12,815 bases of DNA from CAYNJY01 sp964397755 (GTDB lineage Bacteria; Patescibacteriota; Microgenomatia; UBA10105; UBA927): the NCBI GenBank assembly GCA_964397755.1, contig CAYNJY010000015.1:1-12815 (forward strand), read 5' to 3'. Positions 5,415 through 12,604 of the stretch are shown piece after piece; within the stretch, counting starts at the first letter, position 1; every line of letters starts with the position of its first letter. Made by a program: the position numbers and the translations under genes. The notes below the pieces were generated by a model that did not search any database, was not told the DNA's origin, and saw only the letters and a list, made by a program, of their open reading frames with translations.

Positions 5415-7280
5415 ATGAGTCTTGCCGAGCGAATTGGTTTAGGCCCACGGGAGTATCTGTTCCCTCGTCCCGAGAGGCCTCGCGACGATCAGGATCTCCA
5501 CGAACTTCCCTTTAAGCTTCCCTATGCCGTGGGGATATGGCTACGCGAGTTTGAGCGCGGGCGCTCCATGAGTGGTATCTGGAGTGGCTTGCGGAAAGCA
5601 GAATCGCCGATACGACACGTCCTTGAGGCATTTGAATTTGTAGCGCGCATGGACATTGCGGACCGCGCCTCCAATGGCCTTCGACAAGCGGTTCTGTGGG
5701 ATAACAGAGTTCACACGAAGCCGAGCGACTTTGGTTTGCTCCTCACGCGAGCATTTGATAACCCTGCGCTTTCTGACCACAACCACGAACACAGCCGCCG
5801 TCAAGAGCGCTGGCTTGAGGCAATGATGCTCAACATAGAGGAGCTCCGACACTCCCATACGATTAAAGAGTGGGTCGACTCCTGTGAGCTTTTTTCTTAC
5901 TGGCACGACGCTGATCAACTTCTGACGCTTCAGAGGAATCTCGAGGAAGGTACCAATTTCAAAGCCAAGAAAGGTCACGCGCTTGGGGCGGCTGTCATGC
6001 TTCTTGCACTTCATGAGCGCTACGCCTACGAGCGGAAAGTTTCCGTTGAGACTGCGTGGAGGATTTGCTCGGGCGCAGCAATCATGATCATGAAGCATGA
6101 CAAGCCCGAGCGTTTCAGTCAAGCTCTACAAGGAACTCAAAAAGCCTACCACTATGACACACGTGGTCATAGAAAGCTGTATAAAGGAGAGGCGCTTACG
6201 ACGTTGTTTGATGAAAATAAACTTGATCTGTTTTCCCTTGCTCCCGTCCAGATGGTAGAGCTTCTTCGCATGGAGAAGCAAGCAGCCGGATTTATTTCGC
6301 TTGTTCAGCCGGACAGCTTCGGCCTTCATCCATACTTCGAGGAGGAATATGCACAGAGTCTTGCGAGTCTCAAACTGAATGTTCGGCCTCTCCTTGATGA
6401 TCTTCAAGATCTGCGCGATGAGCGAAGGCAGTCATTCCGGCTCGCTGCGGAGGCGGCGGTACAGTCGGATGTTTTGGAGATGGTTGCTCCGCCCGTGGAG
6501 TCAATCATTCGTACGCTCAATACCGCGATTTCGCGGGACCGACCGTTTTGGCGAGCCGGTGATATCAACCAACTGTTTGACCTTATTGTTAACGGTGCTG
6601 GCGACCAACCACCTGAAACGGATAGTAGTGCTCGGAGAATTTGGTGGGAGCTTCTCCATGTGGAACATCATACGCAAGAGAAGAGTGTGGTTTCGCGCAG
6701 CACATACATCCGACACGTCAACCGAGACAACGCGATTATGGGGGCGATAGCATTCAAATTCATCGGTGAGCGCCTCATGACTGGCGATGTCTCCGCTTTT
6801 GACCGCGTCTATACCGTGCGCAAAGCGGCTCTCGCCCTCAAAGTGCTCGATCGGGCAGATGTGGGCACGTTCGAACGCTTATGGGCGATGTACATCCTCA
6901 AGAAGACAGGGGATCCTTCCGTGATCCAAAAGGTTCTTCTCTCGCGGGAGCACGGGAGTCTTGCTGAGCAGTTTCTCCAAAAACTTCAACACCTGGATAT
7001 CGAAGCTCAGAGCGTGCGTGAGGCGTTTCTACGAAAATCAGAGGGCGACGGCGACACCGCTCCTCACTACAGTGAAGAGGAAATTAATCAGTTTCATGAG
7101 CTTGCTAAGAGAGTGATCGGCTCGTTATGTGAAAAGTATGGCGTCAGTAAGCACAAGTTGAAAAGGTACACCATACGTGTACTGCAAGGGAAGTATCCGG
7201 GCATCTTGCCCTATGGATCCTACGACTCCATTGGGGGGAAACCCAAGACACTTGTTTCGCCACTCGGGATACACACATAG
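5415..7280 (+). CDS. Large protein of unknown family with an HD-domain-like His/Asp pattern
   Basis: A 621-residue, charged, mostly helical, soluble protein with no signal peptide or membrane segment. I do not recognise a family. Residues 120-230 carry a His/Asp series resembling metal-dependent HD phosphohydrolases: DHNHEHS (H122, H124, H126), then YWHDADQLL with H164-D165, then GHALGAAV with H188, then MKHDKPERF with H228-D229, at spacings typical of helical HD domains. The remaining 390 residues are helix-rich and contain Arg- and Glu-rich stretches (DLRDERRQSFR) and a C-terminal basic segment (SKHKLKRYTIRVLQGKYPG). If the HD reading is right, nucleotide or cyclic-nucleotide hydrolysis is possible, but this is inference. 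ATG 5415 is the first start after a promoter-like -10. The gene stands alone between a terminator upstream and glyA downstream. Confidence 0.7.
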   Translation: MSLAERIGLGPREYLFPRPERPRDDQDLHELPFKLPYAVGIWLREFERGRSMSGIWSGLRKAESPIRHVLEAFEFVARMDIADRASNGLRQAVLWDNRVHTKPSDFGLLLTRAFDNPALSDHNHEHSRRQERWLEAMMLNIEELRHSHTIKEWVDSCELFSYWHDADQLLTLQRNLEEGTNFKAKKGHALGAAVMLLALHERYAYERKVSVETAWRICSGAAIMIMKHDKPERFSQALQGTQKAYHYDTRGHRKLYKGEALTTLFDENKLDLFSLAPVQMVELLRMEKQAAGFISLVQPDSFGLHPYFEEEYAQSLASLKLNVRPLLDDLQDLRDERRQSFRLAAEAAVQSDVLEMVAPPVESIIRTLNTAISRDRPFWRAGDINQLFDLIVNGAGDQPPETDSSARRIWWELLHVEHHTQEKSVVSRSTYIRHVNRDNAIMGAIAFKFIGERLMTGDVSAFDRVYTVRKAALALKVLDRADVGTFERLWAMYILKKTGDPSVIQKVLLSREHGSLAEQFLQKLQHLDIEAQSVREAFLRKSEGDGDTAPHYSEEEINQFHELAKRVIGSLCEKYGVSKHKLKRYTIRVLQGKYPGILPYGSYDSIGGKPKTLVSPLGIHT

Positions 7281-7347
7281 GAGCTTTTCACTCGCGACGA
7301 TGAGTTCTTTCATTGCAGGAGCTAACAAAATCACGTATCATCGGGAC

Positions 7348-8667
7348 ATGAAAATAACCGTGGTTGACCACGAGATCGCTCATTTAATTAAACAGGAGGA
7401 AAAGCGCCAGCGTGACGTCCTCGAGATGATTCCGAGCGAAAACTATGCCTCGAAAGCAGTGCGGGAGGCAGCGGGTTCTGTACTTACCAATAAATACTCC
7501 GAGGGTTATCCCCATAAGCGCTACTACCAGGGAAATAAATTTATTGATGAGATTGAAGATATCGCCGTCGAGCGGGCTAAAACCATATTTGGGGTTCCGC
7601 ATGCCAACGTCCAACCGTACTCCGGCTCGCCGGCGAACGCAGCGGTTTATTTTGCGCTCCTTAATCCGGGCGATACTATCATGGGCCTCAAACTTTCTGC
7701 GGGCGGCCACCTCACCCACGGACACCCGAATGTAACGTTTTCGGGAAAGTACTTTCGCTCGGTGCAATACGATGTGGAACAGGATGGCATGATCAGCATG
7801 GAAAAAGTCGCGGATCTCGCGATTATGACGAAGCCGAGAATGATCGTTGTCGGAACCACCGCCTACCCTAGGATCTATGACTGGAAAGCGTGGAGGAAGA
7901 TAGCCGACAGTGTAGGCGCGTTTTTTTTGGCTGACATTTCCCATGTGGCCGGCTTGATTGTCGGCGGAGCTCATCCCTCACCGGTTCCGTACGCTGACGT
8001 CATCATGACGACAACGCACAAAACTCTGCGCGGGCCCCGCGGCGCGATTCTCATGGTGACGGAGCAGGGGCTTAAGAAAGACCCGGATATGGCCGTAAAA
8101 ATTGACAAGGCGGTTTTTCCCGGACTTCAAGGAGGGCCGCATGATAATGTGACGGCGGCGATTGCAGTCTGTCTCAAAGAAGCCTCCACTGCTTCCTTTC
8201 GCATCTATGCAAGGCAAATAGTCTGCAATGCAAACGTTCTTGCAGAGACGCTCGTCGGACAGGGTCTCGCCCTGTCAACCGGTGGCACGGATAATCATTT
8301 GATGGTCGTTGATTTAAGGCCTCAAGGAGTCATTGGTACCGTCGTTGCCGAAGCTCTTGAAGTAGCGGGCATAGTGGTCAACAAAAACTCAGTGCCGCAT
8401 GACTCCAACCCGCCGTTTTATCCATCGGGGATTCGCTTAGGTACGCCCGCAATTACCACCCGAGGCATGAAGGAGCGCGAGATGAGGACGATTGGAACAT
8501 GGATCGCAGCCGTTATCCGCGACGTCTCCCGCTACAGAATACCGGAAAACAAAGATGAGAGAGGAGCATTTTTGAAAACAATGCGCGCCGAACTTGAGAA
8601 GAATAACCAATTGCAATCTATCCGACGCTCTGTTACAATGCTTACAAAGAAGTTCCCTGTTCCCTAA
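7348..8667 (+). CDS. glyA: Serine hydroxymethyltransferase
   Basis: A PLP enzyme interconverting serine plus tetrahydrofolate with glycine plus 5,10-methylene-tetrahydrofolate; the latter is the one-carbon donor for dTMP and purine synthesis, a link to the salvage genes upstream. The 439-residue product shows MIPSENYAS at 27-35, NKYSEGYPHKRYYQG at 48-62, YSGSPANAAV at 91-100, LADISHVAGL at 194-203, TTTHKTLRGPRG at 221-232 with the PLP-binding Lys (K225), FPGLQGGPH at 257-265 and SGIRLGTPAITTRG at 360-373. Length is a little above the typical 415-420. ATG 7348 places the N-terminus as in the family; ATG 7300 is an in-frame alternative without a better ribosome site. It lies 67 bases after the preceding gene and could be co-transcribed with it. 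Confidence 0.95.
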   Translation: MKITVVDHEIAHLIKQEEKRQRDVLEMIPSENYASKAVREAAGSVLTNKYSEGYPHKRYYQGNKFIDEIEDIAVERAKTIFGVPHANVQPYSGSPANAAVYFALLNPGDTIMGLKLSAGGHLTHGHPNVTFSGKYFRSVQYDVEQDGMISMEKVADLAIMTKPRMIVVGTTAYPRIYDWKAWRKIADSVGAFFLADISHVAGLIVGGAHPSPVPYADVIMTTTHKTLRGPRGAILMVTEQGLKKDPDMAVKIDKAVFPGLQGGPHDNVTAAIAVCLKEASTASFRIYARQIVCNANVLAETLVGQGLALSTGGTDNHLMVVDLRPQGVIGTVVAEALEVAGIVVNKNSVPHDSNPPFYPSGIRLGTPAITTRGMKEREMRTIGTWIAAVIRDVSRYRIPENKDERGAFLKTMRAELEKNNQLQSIRRSVTMLTKKFPVP

Positions 8668-8690
8668 GGAACGAAAACTCACACGTAACG

Positions 8691-8744
8691 GTATCTTCTG
8701 TCCGCCAGCTGGCGGGAGTGTTGCGTGGCGGTACAAGAAGATAC
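8691..8744 (+). promoter_or_regulatory. Structured leader/intergenic element before rpsB, possible attenuator
   Basis: A 9-bp perfect stem GTATCTTCT (8691-8699) with AGAAGATAC (8736-8744) encloses a GC-rich 14-base palindrome CCGCCAGCTGGCGG (8702-8715). An alternative pairing, GTGTTGCGT (8718-8726) with ACGC (8743-8746) plus AACAC (8750-8754), would break both that stem and the terminator that follows. Such exclusive folds are what a transcription attenuator needs, but the glyA 3' end could also simply be structured. Confidence 0.4.
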
Positions 8745-8749
8745 GCACG

Positions 8750-8775
8750 AACACCGGCGTATCCGGTGTTTTTTT
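8750..8775 (+). terminator. Rho-independent terminator between glyA and rpsB
   Basis: AACACCGG (8750-8757), loop CGTAT, and CCGGTGTT (8763-8770) form a perfect 8-bp stem followed by a seven-T run ending at 8775. It lies 82 bases after glyA and 41 bases before rpsB, so it either ends the glyA transcript or is the conditional terminator of an rpsB leader. I see no convincing promoter between it and rpsB. Confidence 0.88.
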
Positions 8776-8816
8776 GATTCACACGTTAATAAATCTGAGC
8801 AAAGCGAAGATGGATT

Positions 8817-9551
8817 ATGGAAGAAATTACTTTACAAGCACTCTTAGAAGCTGGGTGCCATTTTGGTCATAAGTCCGAGCGTTGGCACCCGAGGGCCGCC
8901 GAGTTTATCTATACCAAGAAAGACGGTGTCCATATTATCGACCTTGCGAAAACCAAAGTAGGGCTTGAGAAAGCAGCTGATTATATTCGCGAACTTGTCG
9001 GCAGTGGCGGTGAGGTTCTCTTTGTCGCAACCAAGCGTCAAGCACGGGGAGTTGTCAAAGAAGAAGCAGGAGCAGTGGGCGCGCAGTACTTAGTTGAGCG
9101 TTGGATCGGGGGGTTTCTCACCAACTGGGATGGCGTACGTGCCAACATAAACAAGATCAACCGCTTAGTAGAGGAGCAGGCAACCGGCAAATGGAAGAAA
9201 TACCCCAAGCACGAACGGACCAAGCTCGCGCACTACCTCGAGCGGCTCAGGGTTTTTTACGGCGGCGTTCTCAAACTTACGGATCTTCCCTCGGCGGTTT
9301 TTATTGTCGATGTCAAGAAGGAGGTGGCGGCTCTCCGTGAGGCCAAACGCCGCGAAATCCCGGTCGTCGCTATCGTGGACACCAACGCTGATCCGACGCC
9401 GGTGGACTACGTCATTCCCGCTAACGACGACGCTGTGGGTTCGGTACACTATATAGCAAAGATCATTGCAGCCGCGTATGCGGAAGGGAAGAAGAAATCG
9501 GCGAAAGAACGTCAAGGAGAAAAATCCGACCAATCCGACACACACATGTAA
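8817..9551 (+). CDS. rpsB: 30S ribosomal protein S2
   Basis: Small-subunit protein S2, assembled late on the 30S particle. The 244-residue product begins with the family signature EAGCHFGHKSERWHPRAAEF (11-30) and has KKDGVHIIDLAKT at 34-46, LFVATKRQAR, ERWIGGFLTNW, LPSAVFIVDVKKE and the C-terminal IPVVAIVDTNADPTPVDYVIPANDDA. The length is typical. The tail is Lys/Glu/Gln-rich. ATG 8817 gives the expected N-terminus; only a weak GAAGATGG lies upstream. In many bacteria the rpsB-tsf pair is regulated by S2 through the leader; the structured region upstream could take part, though no known S2 motif was recognised. Confidence 0.96.
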   Translation: MEEITLQALLEAGCHFGHKSERWHPRAAEFIYTKKDGVHIIDLAKTKVGLEKAADYIRELVGSGGEVLFVATKRQARGVVKEEAGAVGAQYLVERWIGGFLTNWDGVRANINKINRLVEEQATGKWKKYPKHERTKLAHYLERLRVFYGGVLKLTDLPSAVFIVDVKKEVAALREAKRREIPVVAIVDTNADPTPVDYVIPANDDAVGSVHYIAKIIAAAYAEGKKKSAKERQGEKSDQSDTHM

Positions 9552-9561
9552 CAAACCCAGT

Positions 9562-10017
9562 ATGCACGTAGACATTCAAGATATAAAGAGACTTCGGGAA
9601 GAAACACAGGCCAGTGTCGCCGACTGCCGGCAGGCGCTTCTGGAAGCGGCTGGTGATGTAGAGAAAGCAAAAAAACTTCTTCGCGAGCGGGGCCTTGAGA
9701 AAGCTGCGAAAAAAGAAGGCAAGGAAACCTCCCAAGGCGTGGTCGAAGCATACGTCCACAATGGCAAAGTCGGGGTTCTTCTGGAGCTTCGGTGCGAAAC
9801 TGACTTTGTGGCGCGGACTGATGAGTTTAGATATCTCGCGCACGAGCTTGCACTCCAGGTATGCTCGATGAATCCGAAGGATGTCGCTGAACTTGTCAAA
9901 AGCCCGTACATTCGCGATCCCAACACGACGGTTGCTGATTTTATGAAACAAACGATCGCGCTCCTCGGCGAAAATATTACAGTCGCACGATTTACGAGAG
10001 TCGTACTCGGCGAGTGA
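9562..10017 (+). CDS. tsf: Translation elongation factor Ts, short form
   Basis: Exchanges GDP for GTP on EF-Tu. The 151-residue product has the N-terminal UBA-like helix bundle (LREETQASVADCRQALLEAAGD, here residues 11-32, then KAKKLLRERGL) and a single core half with CETDFVAR at 78-85, the signature contacting EF-Tu, ending in GENITVARFTRVV at 136-148. E. coli EF-Ts has about 283 residues and Thermus about 196, so this is a minimal form lacking the duplicated core and the coiled-coil insertion; short forms act as dimers in some bacteria. ATG 9562 follows rpsB by 10 bases and places the N-terminus as in the family; no Shine-Dalgarno is obvious, suggesting coupling to rpsB translation. Confidence 0.94.
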   Translation: MHVDIQDIKRLREETQASVADCRQALLEAAGDVEKAKKLLRERGLEKAAKKEGKETSQGVVEAYVHNGKVGVLLELRCETDFVARTDEFRYLAHELALQVCSMNPKDVAELVKSPYIRDPNTTVADFMKQTIALLGENITVARFTRVVLGE

Positions 10018-10061
10018 CGTCTTGACTGGGAATTGCTTCATACCATAAGATGGAGGAGGCG

Positions 10062-10625
10062 ATGATTGACCCCCTCATATCCCAAACGCGTGAGAAGATG
10101 AAGAAGGCCATCGAGATCACGCGGCAGGATCTCTCCTCCATACGATCCGGACGGGCAACTCCAGCGCTTGTCGAGCATATCGTGATAGCATCCTACGGCG
10201 GGAGCCAAAGGCTTTCGCTCACGGAGATGGCAACAATTACGACCATGGACGCCCGGACTCTCGTCGTCTCGCCCTACGATCCCTCGGTCGTTGCCGAAAT
10301 TGAGAAAGGAATTTTAGAAGCAAATGTCGGCCTCACCCCAGTCGTTGACGGCGAGATTATTCGGATTACTATTCCTCCGCTTTCGGAAGAGCGCAGACAA
10401 GAGTACATAAAGCTTGCCCGCACCAAACTTGAGGCCGGCCGCATCATGGTGCGCCAGGTTCGGCACGAGTCGATGCGGGATTTGAAACGGCTGGAAGATG
10501 GCGGCGAGATACCTGAGGACGGACGGAAACACGGCGAGAAGATGGTGCAAGAGCTCACCGATGAGATGATTGCAGGGATTGACACGATGGGAGAACGGAA
10601 GGAACAAGAATTGCTACAGGTCTAA
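10062..10625 (+). CDS. frr: Ribosome recycling factor
   Basis: With EF-G it splits the post-termination ribosome. The 187-residue product shows the family features: REKMKKAIE near the start, IRSGRATPALVEHI with the conserved RSGRA, YGG followed by the LTEMATI segment, DARTLVVSPYD, GLTPVVDGEIIRITIPPLSEERR and the C-terminal GEKMVQELTDEMI. Length matches the usual 185. ATG 10062 is chosen over ATG 10050 because GGAGGAGG (10052-10059) sits just before it and the product then starts MIDPL, as the family does. pyrH, usually located between tsf and frr, is absent here; the gap is only 44 bases. Confidence 0.95.
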   Translation: MIDPLISQTREKMKKAIEITRQDLSSIRSGRATPALVEHIVIASYGGSQRLSLTEMATITTMDARTLVVSPYDPSVVAEIEKGILEANVGLTPVVDGEIIRITIPPLSEERRQEYIKLARTKLEAGRIMVRQVRHESMRDLKRLEDGGEIPEDGRKHGEKMVQELTDEMIAGIDTMGERKEQELLQV

Positions 10626-10646
10626 CATGTATCAATTGGTCGGATT

Positions 10647-11750
10647 ATGGTAATTACTGCCATTGTCTTTTTTATCATCCTATCCATCCTTGTGCTCGTC
10701 CACGAGCTCGGGCACTTTCTGGTTGCGCGGTTTCTGGGCGTCGGGGTGGAGGAGTTTGGGTTGGGGTTGCCGCCGCGGGTCGTGGGCAAGAAAATCCGGG
10801 GAACGATCTACTCCGTCAACTGGCTCCCGATCGGCGGCTTTGTGAAGCTGGTGGGGGAAGACGAGAAGGAAAGGAAAACGGAAAAAGGTAAACGGAAAAA
10901 TGTGAGTGAGTATTTTTGGGCGAGGAGTAAAAAGGAGCGGGCGGCTATGCTCGTTGCCGGAGTAGCGATGAACTTTCTCCTTGCGGTGGTCATTACCACG
11001 GGACTCCTTATTGACGGCGTGAAGGAACCGTCGGGACGTGTGCATGTGGAGCGTGTGACAGAGGGGAGTCCTGCTCAAGAAGGGGGACTTTTACCCAATG
11101 ACGTGATTCTGACGGCGGATCGGTGGCCTAAAATTACCCTAGAGGTGCGACCCCTAACGGAGATGACCACCACCAAACAGCTTATCGAGTTCACCAAGGC
11201 CAATGCGGGCAAAACAATACAGCTCGAGATTCTTCGCGGCGGTGAAACACTCCTTGTTCGTCTTGTTCCCCGAGCTAGTCCCCCTGCGGGCGAAGGGCCT
11301 ATGGGAGTAGCGATATCAGACTTGGAGGAACGGCGTTACCCATGGTGGCAGGCACCCTTCGTTGCAGGTAGGGTCACTATTCTTCGCGCGGGGCAGATGC
11401 TTACCTCGATCGTTCTCTCTCTCTGGCGGGTTATGACTCTTCAGCCTCTCGGTGTGGATATCGCCGGTCCCATCGGTATCGCGCAGGTAACCGGCCAGGC
11501 GGTCAAGTTTGGCCTTAAGGCGGTGCTTGAGTTTATGAGCATCCTGTCGCTTAACTTGGCTGTCCTTAATATCCTTCCCATTCCAGCCCTTGACGGCGGT
11601 AGACTCGCGTTTGTGTTTCTTGAGAAAGTGCTGGGGAGGCGCGTGTGGCCGGCGTTTGAGAAATCTACCCACCAGATCGGCATGGTCATCTTGTTTGCTT
11701 TGATTCTTCTCATTACCATCAACGATATCCTGCGCCTGGCTCGCGGTTAA
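10647..11750 (+). CDS. rseP: Site-2 protease RseP (membrane zinc metalloprotease)
   Basis: An intramembrane protease of the M50 family that cuts anti-sigma factors or remnant signal peptides in the membrane. The 367-residue product has an N-terminal membrane segment (about 3-24) carrying the zinc motif HELGH at 19-23, a PDZ domain (about 129-208), a second membrane segment near 101-122, NILPIPALDGGR at 308-319 supplying the third metal ligand (D316), and a final membrane helix near 344-361. There is one PDZ domain, as in Bacillus RasP-like proteins, where E. coli has two. ATG 10647 follows frr by 21 bases. In many genomes it sits between dxr and proS; here frr precedes it directly and a T-box-regulated gene follows one gene later. 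Confidence 0.95.
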   Translation: MVITAIVFFIILSILVLVHELGHFLVARFLGVGVEEFGLGLPPRVVGKKIRGTIYSVNWLPIGGFVKLVGEDEKERKTEKGKRKNVSEYFWARSKKERAAMLVAGVAMNFLLAVVITTGLLIDGVKEPSGRVHVERVTEGSPAQEGGLLPNDVILTADRWPKITLEVRPLTEMTTTKQLIEFTKANAGKTIQLEILRGGETLLVRLVPRASPPAGEGPMGVAISDLEERRYPWWQAPFVAGRVTILRAGQMLTSIVLSLWRVMTLQPLGVDIAGPIGIAQVTGQAVKFGLKAVLEFMSILSLNLAVLNILPIPALDGGRLAFVFLEKVLGRRVWPAFEKSTHQIGMVILFALILLITINDILRLARG

Positions 11751-11772
11751 ACCGACAGGTGTAAACTTATTA

Positions 11773-12573
11773 ATGCAAAAACTTTTTGATTACCTTTCCT
11801 GGGGATTCCTGACAGCCTTTTTTCTCCCGACAGCGCTCATCGTTGCCTCATGGAATAGCCTTCCAGGCGAGTCACTTTATAATGTGAAGCGTGGTCTTGA
11901 ACAGGCACTTCTTTTCTTTGCCAAGCCTTCCTATGCGGCGCAAGGGACACTTCATGTTACATACACCGAGCGCCGTTTTGCCGAAGCCAAGAAGCTTCTG
12001 GCCGATCGCCACTCCGTCCAAGGACTTACGTACCTTAAAGAACAAGTGGCGACCACGAAAAATGTCGTTTCGCGCGCTCCGAACCGACGTCTCCAGCAAG
12101 ACCTAGCAATAACGTATGTCGCAACCCTCAGGGAAGTGGCAGCGGAGTTGGAGCAACAAAAAACTGAGGCAGGAAGAAGCGAACCAACCACCAGAAAACC
12201 AACCGCAGCTTCAACGTCAACACTTCCTGCAAGAGAAACTCCCGGGCAACCAGGGAAGCCATTAGTAACTTTAAAACCATTCCCAACTCCCACACCTATT
12301 TCTATCGCCTCTGCGACAGTGCCTCAACCGCCGGTGTCCCAGAATGTGGTAGCCGAGATAGAAGAGACCCAGGGGCAGATTCAACAAACGATTGATGATT
12401 TGCAAGAACTGGTTCAATCGTCAAGTGAACCAAGCGCAGAAGAGAATAGCCAACGCGGGAACCGGGGAGAAGGGAGAGGACAGGAGGAGAGGCGCGAGCA
12501 CCAAGGAGGAGAGAGGGGTGGTAAGGGAAGAGGGAATCAAGGCCAAGACCAGGGTAATAATCAGGGAGATTGA
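11773..12573 (+). CDS. Membrane-anchored protein with DUF5667-like domain
   Basis: A 266-residue protein, probably outside the membrane with an N-terminal anchor: hydrophobic segment at about 9-27, then SLPGESLYNVKRGLEQA (29-45), which fits the start of DUF5667 (LPGD.LY.vKr..E.....), with helical heptad-like stretches to about 130 (ERRFAEAKKLL and ATLREVAAELEQQ). A Pro/Thr/Ser linker (137-190) and a short coiled coil (193-215, EIEETQGQIQQTIDDLQEL) follow, then a low-complexity Gly/Arg/Gln/Glu tail (226-266). Function is unknown; DUF5667 proteins occur in Actinobacteria and candidate-phyla genomes, some linked to sigma-factor control. Position after the protease RseP makes a substrate relation possible but unproven. 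ATG 11773 follows rseP by 22 bases with a weak AGGTG upstream. Confidence 0.8.
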   Translation: MQKLFDYLSWGFLTAFFLPTALIVASWNSLPGESLYNVKRGLEQALLFFAKPSYAAQGTLHVTYTERRFAEAKKLLADRHSVQGLTYLKEQVATTKNVVSRAPNRRLQQDLAITYVATLREVAAELEQQKTEAGRSEPTTRKPTAASTSTLPARETPGQPGKPLVTLKPFPTPTPISIASATVPQPPVSQNVVAEIEETQGQIQQTIDDLQELVQSSSEPSAEENSQRGNRGEGRGQEERREHQGGERGGKGRGNQGQDQGNNQGD

Positions 12574-12598
12574 CATATACGCGCACGTCACGTATACT
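12570..12598 (+). promoter_or_regulatory. Promoter of the T-box leader
   Basis: TTGACA (12570-12575, perfect) and TATACT (12593-12598, 5 of 6) are separated by 17 bases, the optimum. The -35 overlaps the stop codon of the preceding gene, so the T-box transcript starts near 12605, independently of the housekeeping cluster. It is the best sigma-70-type promoter in the window. Confidence 0.85.
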
Positions 12599-12604
12599 TT
12601 CTTC

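Noticed and set aside
8718..8750. GTGGCGGTAC near a terminator, reminiscent of a T-box sequence before rpsB
   Set aside because: It lacks the conserved GGTGGNACCGCG core, and a Stem I region would have to lie inside glyA coding sequence.
10022..10051. TTGACT, 18 bases, TAAGAT between tsf and frr
   Set aside because: The predicted start point (about 10058) would remove most of the GGAGGAGG ribosome site of frr, so the two readings conflict; frr is more simply co-transcribed with tsf.
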